A stretch of 64,000 nt of DNA from Ectothiorhodospiraceae bacterium (GTDB lineage Bacteria > Pseudomonadota > Gammaproteobacteria > Nitrococcales > Aquisalimonadaceae), in contig PXAT01000112.1 in NCBI GenBank assembly GCA_003565775.1, positions 19,610 through 83,609 on the forward strand, read 5' to 3'. The translations under genes were made by a program, and so were the position numbers. The notes beneath the pieces are model-generated. The model was given only the letters and a program-made list of their open reading frames with translations. It was not told where the DNA came from and did not search any database. Shown here piece after piece: positions 37,626-47,053 of this stretch; the stretch's first letter is position 1; each line of letters opens with the position of its first letter.

Positions 37626-38223
37626 GCTTGCGGCAGGTGTCCACCAGGCGGCCGACCAGCGCATCCAGCGCCGCAGCCTGGTCGCCGTCCTTCAGACTGC
37701 CGTCATCGGCGAAGGCATCGCCCGCACCGCCGACAGCCAGTTGTTTCGGCAGTACCTGAACACCGATCCCGGAGAGCAGCACACGCAAATGTGGCAGTCC
37801 CCGCAGCCCACCAAGCCCGCCGGGCGATGCCGCGGCCAATGCTGCCGTCTTGTCGGCGAAAGCGGCCAGCGGCGGCTCGTCCGCCGATTCGCGGCGGGAC
37901 AGCCAGTCCACGGTGTTCTTGAGCAGGGGCGTAAAGAACCCGTTGTATTCCGGTGACGCGATGAACAGACCATCACAGGCGACAAATCGTGCCTTCAGGG
38001 CGCGGACCGCGTCCGGCAGTCCTTCGGCCTCTTCCAGATCCCCGTCGTACAGCGGCATCGGGTAATCGGCGAGTTCGAGGAGCTGCGCATCGGCGCCATG
38101 CGCCGTGGCGCGTTGGCAGGCAAGGGCAGCCAGTCGCCGGTTGAACGAGCCCTGCCGAAGACTGCCTGCGAACACCAGAATCACCGGTCTGTCGTCACTC
38201 GAGGAAGGCGTCGTCTCGCTCAT
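37612..38223 (-). CDS. NADPH-dependent FMN reductase (ChrR/YieF-like)
   Basis: Flavodoxin-fold reductase of 203 residues. It has the FMN phosphate loop LVFAGSLRQGSFNRRLAALA and the ring-binding GLFIASPEYNGFFTPLLKN motif, then VDWLSRR, all typical of the NADPH-dependent FMN reductase/ChrR family that reduces quinones, chromate and azo compounds. It converges with the Hen1-type gene and the 3' ends overlap by 14 bases. Physiological substrate is not shown by the context. Confidence 0.88.
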   Translation of the reverse strand: MSETTPSSSDDRPVILVFAGSLRQGSFNRRLAALACQRATAHGADAQLLELADYPMPLYDGDLEEAEGLPDAVRALKARFVACDGLFIASPEYNGFFTPLLKNTVDWLSRRESADEPPLAAFADKTAALAAASPGGLGGLRGLPHLRVLLSGIGVQVLPKQLAVGGAGDAFADDGSLKDGDQAAALDALVGRLVDTCRKLRRD

Positions 38224-38322
38224 GCGTCATCTCCTTGCAAACCTGCGTGTCACTGTTGATTGATGTCCTGCGGACCGCGACTGTCGCCCAATGGTTCGGA
38301 CCGTGCTGCGCAGGACTCATCA

Positions 38323-39066
38323 TCACCCTCCGGGGTCGCGCGGGCGTCGGTACCAGAACCAGGTCAGTGCGCGAAACCGGCCCGCCCACGGAAACAGGAC
38401 AAAGGTCAGCAGGACCAGCATGTGCTGCCAGGGCGAAAACCAGCTCAGCTTGCGCCCGGAACTGATCACCGGCGGCACGTCGAGGATACCGAAGCGCATT
38501 CCGCTGCGCCTCGCCAGACGGCCGAGACGCCGCGAATAGCCCAGTTCCTCGCCCGCGTATACGCGCTCGTCAAAGCCTCCGATCGCCCGATGCAGATTCC
38601 GGCGAACAAACAGAAAACAGCCGGCTGCGAGACGCAGATGCCAGGATGCCTTGTTCCACAGCTTCAAGCCGTAGCCGGCGACGCCGGCAACCGGGCGATC
38701 CAGACCCACCAGCGCCCCACCACCAGCCCAGCCCTCCGCAAACGCGCGGATGACCTGCTCGATATGCACGGCGACCACGCGTGTGTCCGCATCGAGAAAC
38801 AACAGACGATCCGAACGCGCTGCGCGCGCCCCGGCATTGCGTGCAGCGGCGATGCGTCGTTGCGGTTCATGCACCACCCGGGCGCCGGCACGCCGGGCAA
38901 CCGTCGCAGTGTGATCGCTGGAGTCGTTATCGACGACGATGACCTCGGCAACGACACCGGACTCGGCCAGCGCTGCGTCGAGCGCCGCCAGTGTCGCCGG
39001 CAGGTACGACTCCTCGTTCCAGGCGGGTACCACGACGCTAAGCTGGAGCGGGCGCTCTGCCTTCAT
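38323..39066 (-). CDS. Family 2 glycosyltransferase
   Basis: GT-A fold glycosyltransferase of 247 residues beginning MKAERPLQLSVVVPAWNEESYLPATLAAL, with VIVVDNDSSDHTATVARRAGARVV, the nucleotide-sugar site DRLLFLDADTRVV, and RRNLHRAIGGFDERVYAGEELGYSRRLGRLA. The C-terminus has a hydrophobic segment (about 215-235) and may touch the membrane. It lies between the flavin reductase and the divergent beta-CASP gene. Acceptor and donor cannot be told from sequence. ATG 39066 is chosen because upstream frame to 39144 has no family likeness. Confidence 0.83.
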   Translation of the reverse strand: MKAERPLQLSVVVPAWNEESYLPATLAALDAALAESGVVAEVIVVDNDSSDHTATVARRAGARVVHEPQRRIAAARNAGARAARSDRLLFLDADTRVVAVHIEQVIRAFAEGWAGGGALVGLDRPVAGVAGYGLKLWNKASWHLRLAAGCFLFVRRNLHRAIGGFDERVYAGEELGYSRRLGRLARRSGMRFGILDVPPVISSGRKLSWFSPWQHMLVLLTFVLFPWAGRFRALTWFWYRRPRDPGG

Positions 39067-39171
39067 CAATACTTTCTCGCCTGCTGATCGGATAGGTCCG
39101 TGCGTCTGAATCCCGTAACCTCGGAGGAGGGACACCGGTTTCAATGGCGACGTTTTCAGGGAGCTCGGTCG

Positions 39172-40575
39172 ATGGCCACACTCGAATTTCTCGGTGCCGT
39201 AGGCGAAGTCACCGGATCATGCTATCGACTGATACCGGACGAGGCGGACGCCGAAGGCTCGATTCTGCTCGAATGCGGCATGCATCAGGGCGGTGCCGCT
39301 GCCGACGCCGCCAATCGCGAAGATCTCACGTCGCTGGCAGGGACGCTATCGGCCGTCGCGCTGTCCCACGGCCATCTGGATCACGCCGGCCTGCTGCCGA
39401 AACTGGTCCGGGACGGCTACCGCGGGCCGATTCACTGCACCAACGGCACCCGGGCGCTGCTCGAGATCATGCTTGCAGACGCAGCGATGGTCATGGAACG
39501 CGACACGGACTGGCAGAACCGGAGGCGGCGTGGTCGCGAACCGCTGACACCGATCTATACCATGGACGACGTCGAGCGGACCCTCGATCAGTGCCAGGGG
39601 CACGGCTACGGTGAAGTGGTTCATCTGCCGTCGGGAATTCGCCTGGTCTTCCGCGATGCCGGACATATCCTCGGTTCGGCCTGCGTCGACCTCATGGTGC
39701 CGTCCGCCGGACGTGAACGACGGCTCGTTTTCTCGGGAGATCTCGGCAATCCCGACTCGGTACTGATGCGCGCCCCGGAACGCCTTCAGGATGCGGATAT
39801 CGTCCTGATGGAAAGCACCTACGGGGACCGCGACCACCGCTCCCTGGAGGAGACACTTCTGGAGTTCCAGCAGGTACTGAACGAGGCACACAAGGGCGGT
39901 GGCAATGTGCTGATCCCCGCGTTCGCGGTCGGTCGCACGCAGGAAATCCTGTATCACCTCAGTCGTCTGCACCACGCCGGTTCCTTGCCCCAGACACGGA
40001 TCTTTCTCGACAGCCCGATGGCCATTCGCGTGACCGATCTGTATGCAAGATATCGGGAGCTGCTCGACCCCGAAGACCTGCGCATCCTGCATCAACTGGC
40101 CGCCGGCGATCCGGCGCAGTATCTCCCGGGCCTGCGCCGCACGAGAACCGTTGAAGAGTCCATGGCCATCAACCGGGTGCATGGCGGCGCCATTATCATC
40201 GCCGGCGCCGGCATGTGTAGCGGCGGACGCATCCTGCATCATCTTCGGGAGAACATCGGCAAGCGGGCCACCCGGATCATCATTGTCGGGTTTCAGGCTG
40301 CAGGCACCCTCGGTCGACAACTGGTGGATGGCGCCAGCTCGGTACGCATTCTCGGTGATACCCTGGACGTTCGCGCCTCCGTCCATACCATCGGCGGCTT
40401 TTCCGCCCATGCCGGCAAGAGCCAGTTGCTGGCCTGGGCCGGCGCCTTCCGCAATCGACCCCGGTTCTACCTGGTCCATGGTGAGCCCGCTGCACAGGAG
40501 GCCCTGCAACAGGCAATGCAGGACCAGCAGATGGATGCCCGCATTCCCGCCCCCCTGGACAGGATCGACCTTTGA
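39172..40575 (+). CDS. Beta-CASP metallo-beta-lactamase RNA-processing nuclease
   Basis: Predicted RNA endo/exonuclease of the metallo-beta-lactamase beta-CASP group, resembling archaeal/eukaryotic CPSF73-like and bacterial KH-less family members rather than RNase J. The 467 residues have the metal motif SHGHLDHAGLLPKLV near residue 66, DAGHILGSACVDL and VFSGDLGN, MESTYGDRDH, then the beta-CASP region with LIPAFAVGRTQEILYHLSRL and GAGMCSGGRILHHL, and HTIGGFSAHAGKSQLLAWAG. GGGAG is 8 bases before ATG 39172. The stop codon TGA is followed directly by a copy of the GGAGAC repeat element. Confidence 0.9.
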   Translation: MATLEFLGAVGEVTGSCYRLIPDEADAEGSILLECGMHQGGAAADAANREDLTSLAGTLSAVALSHGHLDHAGLLPKLVRDGYRGPIHCTNGTRALLEIMLADAAMVMERDTDWQNRRRRGREPLTPIYTMDDVERTLDQCQGHGYGEVVHLPSGIRLVFRDAGHILGSACVDLMVPSAGRERRLVFSGDLGNPDSVLMRAPERLQDADIVLMESTYGDRDHRSLEETLLEFQQVLNEAHKGGGNVLIPAFAVGRTQEILYHLSRLHHAGSLPQTRIFLDSPMAIRVTDLYARYRELLDPEDLRILHQLAAGDPAQYLPGLRRTRTVEESMAINRVHGGAIIIAGAGMCSGGRILHHLRENIGKRATRIIIVGFQAAGTLGRQLVDGASSVRILGDTLDVRASVHTIGGFSAHAGKSQLLAWAGAFRNRPRFYLVHGEPAAQEALQQAMQDQQMDARIPAPLDRIDL

Positions 40576-40651
40576 GGAGACACGGATTTATTCCCGCGTC
40601 TGCGTTGGAGAGCGCATTGTTTCCGAGGCAAGGCGCGCTGCCGGTCCGGTA
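40576..40651 (+). repeat. Half copy of the GGAGAC repeat element (copy 3)
   Basis: Directly after the beta-CASP stop codon, GGAGACACGGATTTATTCCCGCG repeats the left terminus of the family, and the sequence continues to match copy 1 in order: GCGTTGG, GCGCATT, TTTCCGAGGC and AGGCGCGCTGC. Similarity fades after about 40650 and no right terminus was found, so this is a left-half copy. The remaining 170 bases up to the Amt-fusion gene show no gene. Confidence 0.75.
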
Positions 40652-40820
40652 ACAGAAACGCCCGGCCCCGAGCTGGCATCGCTTATGCATTGGTTGCTCG
40701 TGACCCGTGCCGGTCCGGCACCCCAACGACCGCAAACGGGCGCGGTGTTCGATCCGACGCATGCATCCGCTGCATGCGGGTGCAAAGGGGTCCATTACTG
40801 CTGCATAACGGTGCGTACGG

Positions 40821-43800
40821 TTGACTCTCGACACTATCGACATTCTCTGGATTGCCCTTTGTGCCGGTCTCGTCTTCATGATGCAGGCGGGATTCCTTTG
40901 CCTTGAATCCGGACTGACGCGAAACAAGAACGCGACCAATGTGGCGATCAAGAATGTCGCGGACTTCGGCGTCGCCGTCGCACTGTTCTGGGCCTTCGGG
41001 TTCGCTCTCATGTTCGGCATCAGCGCCGGCGGCTGGGTCGGCAGTAGTCATTTCCTCACCAATGTCGGCCACGGGGCAGAAGCCTGGCTGGCCGCATTCT
41101 TCCTGTTTCAGGTCATGTTCTGCGCCACCGCCGCGACCATCGTCTCCGGCGCAGTGGCCGAGCGCATGCGCTTCGTCTCCTATCTGATCGTTACCGCGCT
41201 GGTCGCGGGACTGATCTATCCCGTCTTCGGCCACTGGGCCTGGGGCGGCGTCTTTCACGGCGAACCCGGCTGGCTTGCAGCTCTCGGTTTCGTCGACTTT
41301 GCCGGTTCGACCGTGGTGCACGGCGTCGGCGGCTGGGTCGCCCTCGCGGCCGTTCTCATCATCGGGCCACGCGCCGGCCGGTTTACCGATGACCGGAAAA
41401 CCGGCTATGCCATCAATGCAGGCAATCGGCCGATGGCCATGCTCGGCGGGCTGCTGCTGTTTCTGGGCTGGTTCGGTTTCAATGGCGGCAGCACCTTCGC
41501 CTTCGATCAGACGGTACCCGGCATTCTCACCAATACGACGCTGGCCGCGGTATCCGGCTCGCTGATCGCGATGGCGCTGGGCTGGCGTCTGCGCGGTTAC
41601 GGCGAAGTGGTGTATGCCCTGAACGGCAGCATTGCCGGCCTGGTGGCCATTACCGCCTCGGCCCATGCGGTCAGCTCAACCCAGGCCATGCTGATCGGGC
41701 TCGCCGGCGGCACGGTCATGGTGCTGACCGATGACTGGCTGCAACGCAAGCGGATCGACGACGCGGTGGGTGCGGTGCCGGCCCATCTCGCGGCCGGCAT
41801 CTGGGGCACGGTGGCCGTGGCCCTGTTTGGCGACCTGGACACCCTGAATACCGGACTCTCACGCGGTGAGCAGCTCGGCGTGCAGATCATGGGCATCGTC
41901 GTTTGCGGCGCGTGGGCCTTCGGCGTTGCCTGGATCGTCCTGCGCGGCATTGATCGCTGGCAGCCGCTGCGGGTCAGCAGCGAGGCAGAGCGCATCGGTC
42001 TCAATGTGTCCGAGCATGGTGCCCACACGGAACTGCAGGCCCTGCTGGAAACCATGCAACAGCAACAGACGGGGCAGGACCTGGCGGTGCGCGCTCCGGT
42101 CGAACCATTCACCGAAGTCGGTCAGATCGCGAGCAGCTACAACCGCGTGATGGACGCGCTGGAACGCGCTGTCGGGCAAACCCGCTCGATCATTCGCGAT
42201 ATCCGGGACGGGGTCGTGACCACTACGCCGGAAGGTCTGGTGCGCAGCCTGAACCCCGGGGCCGAGGAGCTGTTCGATGTCGCGGCCGGAGAGGCCATCG
42301 GGCAACCCCTGACTTCCCTGCTCGGCGAGCATGGCATCGCGAACAGTCAGGGCTGGAAACCCGGTGCTCGTTTCGAATTTCAGCTTTCGCGGGAGTCCGG
42401 TAGAACTCGCGTGCTGGAGGTGTCGGTCAGCGAAAGCGCGTTGCCCGGAGAAACCCTGTTGACAGGCATGGTGCGGGACGTCACCGAACGCAGGCGTATT
42501 CAGGACGAGATGCAGCACCAGCGAGAGCTGGCCGAGGTGACCCTTGCCTCGATCGGCGACGCCGTGATCACGACCGATGAGTCGGGCACGGTCAAATACC
42601 TGAATCCGGTGGCGGAACTGCTGACCGGCTGGCAACTGCGGGAAGCGCGGGGCATGGATGTCAGGCAGATCTTCAGGTTGCGCGACGAACTCACCGGTGA
42701 CTCACTCGACAACCCGGCAAGAACCGTACTGGCCATCGGCCGGGAAAGCCGCCGCCCGGGACATGCCCTGCTCATCCGTCAGGACGGCGAGACCATCGCG
42801 GTCCGCGATATCGGCGCGCCCATCCGTGACCGGCATGGCCATCTGATCGGTTGTGTGCTGGTCTTTCATGACGTCAGTGCGACCCTGCAACTCACCCGTG
42901 AGCTTAGTCATCAGGCCAGCCATGATGCCCTGACCGGCGTGCCCAATCGCCGCGAGTTCGAACGCCGCTTGGGCGCTCTGCTCGGCACCAAACGATTGGC
43001 CGACAGCCATCATGTGCTGTGTTATCTCGATCTGGACCAGTTCAAGGTCGTCAATGACACCTGCGGGCATGTCGCCGGCGACGAACTGCTGCGGCAGGTC
43101 ACCGCCCTGCTGCGGGGCCGGATCCGCGAAAGCGACGTGCTGGCCCGACTGGGCGGTGACGAATTCGGCATCCTGTTTCTCAACTGCCCGCTGGACAAGG
43201 CCATGGGACTCGCCGAAGGCCTGCGCCAGAGCATCCAGGAGTTCCGCTTTTCCTGGGACGACAGGAGCTTCGCCATCGGCGTGAGCATCGGCGTGGTGCC
43301 GATGGACGGGGAACAGACCGACCTGGGCAGACTCCTGGCGACCGCCGATACCGCCTGCTATGCCGCCAAGGAAGCCGGGCGCAATCTGGTCTGGCTATAC
43401 CGCGAAAACGACAGCGACGTACAGGCACAGCGGGGGCAGATGCAATGGGTCAGCCGCATCCGCCAGGCGCTTGACCAGGATCGATTGCGCCTTTTCGTGC
43501 AACCGATCGTGGCGCTGGAACGCGAGCATGTCGGTCCCTCGCATTATGAAATCCTGGTCAGGCTTGAGGAGGACGGTGAACTGATCGCCCCGGGCTCTTT
43601 CATCCCCGCAGCCGAGCGTTACGGCCTGATGGTGGAAATCGACCAGTGGGTGATCGGCAATACCCTGTCATGGCTCGGTGATGCCTGCCGCAGCGGCGAA
43701 CAGCCGCAGGCAACCTTCTGCATCAATGTCTCCGGCGCGTCACTCAGCAGTCCTGCCTTCCGGCAGATGGTGGTGGCCAAACTACGGGACAGCAACCTCT

Positions 43801-44210
43801 CCGCCGGCGCCGTCTGCCTCGAGATCACGGAAAGCGCGGCCATCGCCAACCTGTCCAAGGTGGTGGACCTTATCCGCCAGCTGAAACCACTGGGATGCAC
43901 TTTCGCGCTCGATGATTTCGGCAGCGGCCTGTCCTCGTTCGCCTATCTCAAGGCCCTGCCGGTGGATTATCTGAAGATTGATGGCAGCTTCGTCCGTGAT
44001 CTCGAACATGACCCGGTGGATCTGGCCATGGTGCAGGCGATCAACACCATCGGCCATACGATGGAGCTGAAAACGGTCGCCGAATTCGTCGAAAGCGAGG
44101 CGATCCTGGAGCGGTTGCGCGAGATGGGCGTCGACTACGCGCAGGGCTACCATATCGGCAGACCACAACCGCTGCTGGACCTGCACCCGGTGCGGATGAT
44201 GCCGCGTTAA
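40821..44210 (+). CDS. Ammonium transporter/PAS/GGDEF/EAL fusion receptor
   Basis: A 1129-residue membrane sensor. Residues 1-380 are an Amt/Mep ammonium channel with its two pore histidines (H167 in VVHGVGGW, H322 in VPAHLAAGIWG). After a coiled linker come two PAS-like domains (about 455-560 and 570-690), a GGDEF domain (about 695-860) with an intact GGDEF motif (778-782) and an inhibitory RxxD site (R769-D772), and an EAL domain (about 885-1115) with YEILVRL and LDDFGSGLSSFAYL. So both synthesis and breakdown of cyclic di-GMP are possible. The start is TTG: an in-frame stop lies 15 bases upstream. No glnK gene is adjacent. Confidence 0.92.
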   Translation: MTLDTIDILWIALCAGLVFMMQAGFLCLESGLTRNKNATNVAIKNVADFGVAVALFWAFGFALMFGISAGGWVGSSHFLTNVGHGAEAWLAAFFLFQVMFCATAATIVSGAVAERMRFVSYLIVTALVAGLIYPVFGHWAWGGVFHGEPGWLAALGFVDFAGSTVVHGVGGWVALAAVLIIGPRAGRFTDDRKTGYAINAGNRPMAMLGGLLLFLGWFGFNGGSTFAFDQTVPGILTNTTLAAVSGSLIAMALGWRLRGYGEVVYALNGSIAGLVAITASAHAVSSTQAMLIGLAGGTVMVLTDDWLQRKRIDDAVGAVPAHLAAGIWGTVAVALFGDLDTLNTGLSRGEQLGVQIMGIVVCGAWAFGVAWIVLRGIDRWQPLRVSSEAERIGLNVSEHGAHTELQALLETMQQQQTGQDLAVRAPVEPFTEVGQIASSYNRVMDALERAVGQTRSIIRDIRDGVVTTTPEGLVRSLNPGAEELFDVAAGEAIGQPLTSLLGEHGIANSQGWKPGARFEFQLSRESGRTRVLEVSVSESALPGETLLTGMVRDVTERRRIQDEMQHQRELAEVTLASIGDAVITTDESGTVKYLNPVAELLTGWQLREARGMDVRQIFRLRDELTGDSLDNPARTVLAIGRESRRPGHALLIRQDGETIAVRDIGAPIRDRHGHLIGCVLVFHDVSATLQLTRELSHQASHDALTGVPNRREFERRLGALLGTKRLADSHHVLCYLDLDQFKVVNDTCGHVAGDELLRQVTALLRGRIRESDVLARLGGDEFGILFLNCPLDKAMGLAEGLRQSIQEFRFSWDDRSFAIGVSIGVVPMDGEQTDLGRLLATADTACYAAKEAGRNLVWLYRENDSDVQAQRGQMQWVSRIRQALDQDRLRLFVQPIVALEREHVGPSHYEILVRLEEDGELIAPGSFIPAAERYGLMVEIDQWVIGNTLSWLGDACRSGEQPQATFCINVSGASLSSPAFRQMVVAKLRDSNLSAGAVCLEITESAAIANLSKVVDLIRQLKPLGCTFALDDFGSGLSSFAYLKALPVDYLKIDGSFVRDLEHDPVDLAMVQAINTIGHTMELKTVAEFVESEAILERLREMGVDYAQGYHIGRPQPLLDLHPVRMMPR

Positions 44211-44274
44211 GGAGACGCTGATCCATGCGCATGTTCGCGTTGGATCGACCAGCGGTTTCCACGAAACGCTGGTC
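44211..44274 (+). repeat. Half copy of the GGAGAC repeat element with hairpin (copy 4)
   Basis: Directly after the TAA stop of the Amt fusion, GGAGACGCTGATCC continues into GTTCGCGTTGG, the left-terminus pattern of the family. It then enters a stem-loop (GACCAGCG-TTTC with GAAA-CGCTGGTC, 44247-44274) not present in the other copies. No right terminus was found. The stem followed by no T-run is not a canonical terminator, but its place just after a stop codon suggests it may protect or end the mRNA. Confidence 0.72.
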
Positions 44275-44375
44275 ACGATAGCCCATGCTGCCGGGCGCGG
44301 CGCATCGCCCCGCCTGACAGTACCGTTGGTTCCCATCACGCCGGCTGGCGTGGATACTCGCAGGTTGTAATCGCC

Positions 44376-44990
44376 ATGCATGCTGATCCCATGACCGACA
44401 TCCCGGCCCTGACCCCGGCAGACCATCGCCGGGCCATTCCGGACTGGCCGGGCAACCTGGCAAGCCGCTGCCCGATCCTCGGTCTTGCCGGCTGGAGTGG
44501 TGCGGGCAAGACGACGCTGCTGGCACGCCTGATTCCTCCGCTGCGTGCCGATGGACTGCGGCTGGCAGTGATCAAGCATGCTCATCATCATTTCGATGTG
44601 GATTATCCGGGCAAGGACAGCTACGTGCTGCGTGAGGCCGGCGCACTGGAAATTCTGGTGAGTTCGGGGCGGCGGCGCGTGCTGATTCAGGAGAAACCAC
44701 CGACACCGGATCCGGTGCTGCGGGACGAACTGGCGCAACTCGATCAGAGCCGGCTGGATCTTGTACTGGTCGAGGGCTTTCGCGACGAGATATTTCCCAA
44801 ACTGGAGGTCTTCCGCAGCGGCGTCGACCGGGGCTTCCGCTTTCCCGAGGACCAGGCGGTACTGGCCCTGGCCAGCGACTTGCCGCCGCCGGCGGATGCC
44901 CGCCCGCTCCCGCGCTTCGACCTGGACGACATCCCTGCCATTCTGGACTTCGTGCGGCGCCTGCAAGAAATACAGCGAACTATCCTGTGA
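44376..44990 (+). CDS. mobB: Molybdopterin-guanine dinucleotide biosynthesis adapter MobB
   Basis: GTP-binding adapter that aids MobA in attaching GMP to molybdopterin. The 204 residues begin with a short leader and reach the Walker A loop PILGLAGWSGAGKTTLLARLIP near residue 40, then VIKHAHHHFDVDYPGKDSYVLREAGA, typical of MobB, and LVLVEGFRDEIFPKLEVFR. ATG 44376 is used; ATG 44391, five codons later, is possible. The 3' end overlaps the convergent tsaB by 11 bases. No molybdoenzyme gene is nearby. Confidence 0.92.
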   Translation: MHADPMTDIPALTPADHRRAIPDWPGNLASRCPILGLAGWSGAGKTTLLARLIPPLRADGLRLAVIKHAHHHFDVDYPGKDSYVLREAGALEILVSSGRRRVLIQEKPPTPDPVLRDELAQLDQSRLDLVLVEGFRDEIFPKLEVFRSGVDRGFRFPEDQAVLALASDLPPPADARPLPRFDLDDIPAILDFVRRLQEIQRTIL

Positions 44991-45669
44991 CGCGATCCCG
45001 CAGGTAAACCGGTTGCGCCTCGCTGGCTGTCTGCACCTCGCCGCGCCGCCATCCGTCGAGGCCGTGGGGCAGCAGATAGCGGGCGTCCGGCAGTGCTGCG
45101 GGCGCCATCCCCGTCGGTGTGCGGCCGATGGCGTCCCGCATGGCCTCGCCATGGGCTGCCCATCCGGTGCCGGCCGCCAGCCAATCGGACCAGTCCGCCG
45201 GCAGTGCGACCCTCCCGGGTGGCATTACCTGCTCGGCCGTCAGCGCCCGGAACAGCGTGTCTTCGGGACGGCGCTCGCAAGGGACCCAGTAGACCTCGCC
45301 CATGCGCGCATCCATGGCCACGGCGACGCGGCTTGCCCCGGTATCGGCAGCAGCTGTCTCGGCCACGGCCAGCAAGGTGGACACGCCCACCAGCGGACAG
45401 CCAAGACCACTCGCCAGGCCCTGCGCCACGGACACACTGATGCGCACGCCGGTAAACGCCCCGGGCCCGCGCCCGTAAACCAGCAAGTCGATATCTCCGC
45501 GTTGCAGCCCGCTTTCAAGAAGCAGGCTGTCAATCATCGGCAATAGCTCGCGGGCATGGCCACGCGGCACCACCTTGTGCCGGGACAGCACGCGGTCGCC
45601 GACCTGCAGCGCCACGCTGCAGGCTTCGGTACAGGCATCCAGCGCCAGGGTGACCGGGTGGCTAGGCAA
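44980..45669 (-). CDS. tsaB: tRNA threonylcarbamoyladenosine biosynthesis protein TsaB
   Basis: Partner of TsaD/TsaE in placing t6A at position 37 of ANN-reading tRNAs. The 229 residues have the ASKHA-fold start LALDACTEACSVALQVGD, then RGHARELLPMIDSLL, the GRGPGAFTGVRISVSVAQGLA segment that defines TsaB, and a C-terminal domain ending in PVYLRDRVTG. Its ATG is 8 bases inside the end of the upstream MFS gene, and it converges with mobB. Confidence 0.95.
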   Translation of the reverse strand: MPSHPVTLALDACTEACSVALQVGDRVLSRHKVVPRGHARELLPMIDSLLLESGLQRGDIDLLVYGRGPGAFTGVRISVSVAQGLASGLGCPLVGVSTLLAVAETAAADTGASRVAVAMDARMGEVYWVPCERRPEDTLFRALTAEQVMPPGRVALPADWSDWLAAGTGWAAHGEAMRDAIGRTPTGMAPAALPDARYLLPHGLDGWRRGEVQTASEAQPVYLRDRVTG

Positions 45670-46969
45670 GGCCGTCCTCCGCGGGATCAGCGTCGGCAGA
45701 GGCGACGTCGGTGTCGAAATCGAACTCCATCTGAACGTCCTCCGGGTCTGCCTCCAGCACCGGCGTCAACGGCGTCGAGGTCACGACCTGCGGCACCGCT
45801 CGATACGCTTCCTGATCGGCAACCGAAATATTGTCGCCAACGCGATCACGGTGCCAGCCATAGACGGCAATACTGACGCCGATAATGGCGAAGCCCAGAA
45901 ACAGCGCCTGACTGCCCATCGCGCTCATCATCATCGACAGGAGCAAGGGACCGAGAATCATGCCGACACCGTGCACCAGCAGCAATGTGGCGCTGGCCGG
46001 AACACGCTGATCGGGTTCCATGAAATCGTGGGCCAGCGCCAGCCCGAGCGCATAGACCGTGAAGTTGAGGCCGCCCCAGAACACGGCCAGACCGATGATC
46101 AGCGGAAGGGACGGTTGCTGCACACTTGCGATCACGAGACTGACCAGGGCGACCAGAGTGGTGACCACCATGATCATCTTGCGTCGGTCGAACCGGTCGG
46201 ACAGACGGCCGATCAGGTACTGGAGCAACAGGCCGCCCAGGATCGCCGACCCCATGAAACTGGCCACATCGTTGGTGGAAAACCCCATGGCCACGGCAAA
46301 GACCGGGCCGAGGGCGAAGAAACCGCCGTTGCTCAGACCGGCACCGAAGGCGGTGCCCATGGCCATCGGCGAAATCCGGTACAGGCCGCGCAGACCGACA
46401 CCGCGCGTGACGCGGATCTCCGGCGAGCTGACCCGGGCCAGTGCCACCGGCACCAGTGCCGCCGCCATCAGGATGGCGGCCAGACTGAACAGCTGATAGC
46501 CGCTCACATCCCAGACATTGAGCAGGAATTGCCCGGAGCCGAGGGCGACCGACGTGACGATGACGTAAACGCCCAGAACCTGCCCGCGGTATTCGCGTGG
46601 CGTCTGATCGTTGAGCCAGCTCTCCGTGACCATGTAGAGACCGGCCACGGCGAATCCGAACGTGATCCGCATGGCGGCCCAGAGCCAGGGATCCACATGC
46701 AGGCCGTGCACCAGCGCCGCGCAGGCAGCAATGGCCGCGAACGCCGCAAAGCAACGGATGTGGCCGACCTTCTGGATGATGCGCGTACTGGTCAGCGTCG
46801 CGATGACAAAACCGACCGAATAACAGGCCATGACCAGGCCGATGACTTCCGGTCGCAAACCCTCGACGCCCATGCGCACGGCCAACAGCGTGCCCAGCAG
46901 ACCGCCACCGAGCAGGAGAATGCCCATTGACAGAAACAGTGGAAAGAGCGACCCAAGTGTTCTCAGCAT
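45662..46969 (-). CDS. MFS transporter (YcaD-like)
   Basis: Twelve-helix major facilitator of about 435 residues, substrate unknown, resembling YcaD. The N-half begins MLRTLGSLFPLFLSMGILLLGGGLLGTLLAVRMG, then GLVMACYSVGFVIATLTSTRIIQKVGHIR (loop 2-3) and MVTESWLNDQTPREYRGQVLG; the C-half has ILGGLLLQYLIGRLSDRFDRRKM. The C-terminus adds an acidic tail (EADPEDVQMEFDFDTDVASADADPAE-like). The start at 46969 puts the first helix at residue 5; the frame also allows ATG 47020, and neither has a strong ribosome binding site. The stop overlaps the start of tsaB by 8 bases. Confidence 0.82.
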   Translation of the reverse strand: MLRTLGSLFPLFLSMGILLLGGGLLGTLLAVRMGVEGLRPEVIGLVMACYSVGFVIATLTSTRIIQKVGHIRCFAAFAAIAACAALVHGLHVDPWLWAAMRITFGFAVAGLYMVTESWLNDQTPREYRGQVLGVYVIVTSVALGSGQFLLNVWDVSGYQLFSLAAILMAAALVPVALARVSSPEIRVTRGVGLRGLYRISPMAMGTAFGAGLSNGGFFALGPVFAVAMGFSTNDVASFMGSAILGGLLLQYLIGRLSDRFDRRKMIMVVTTLVALVSLVIASVQQPSLPLIIGLAVFWGGLNFTVYALGLALAHDFMEPDQRVPASATLLLVHGVGMILGPLLLSMMMSAMGSQALFLGFAIIGVSIAVYGWHRDRVGDNISVADQEAYRAVPQVVTSTPLTPVLEADPEDVQMEFDFDTDVASADADPAEDGLA

Positions 46970-47053
46970 GCAATCGGCACTTGCGGCAAACCGGCCTTTG
47001 GTTTGCGGATGGTACAGCATCGTCCGGCCTGCTCGAGACCCGGGAAACATCAA

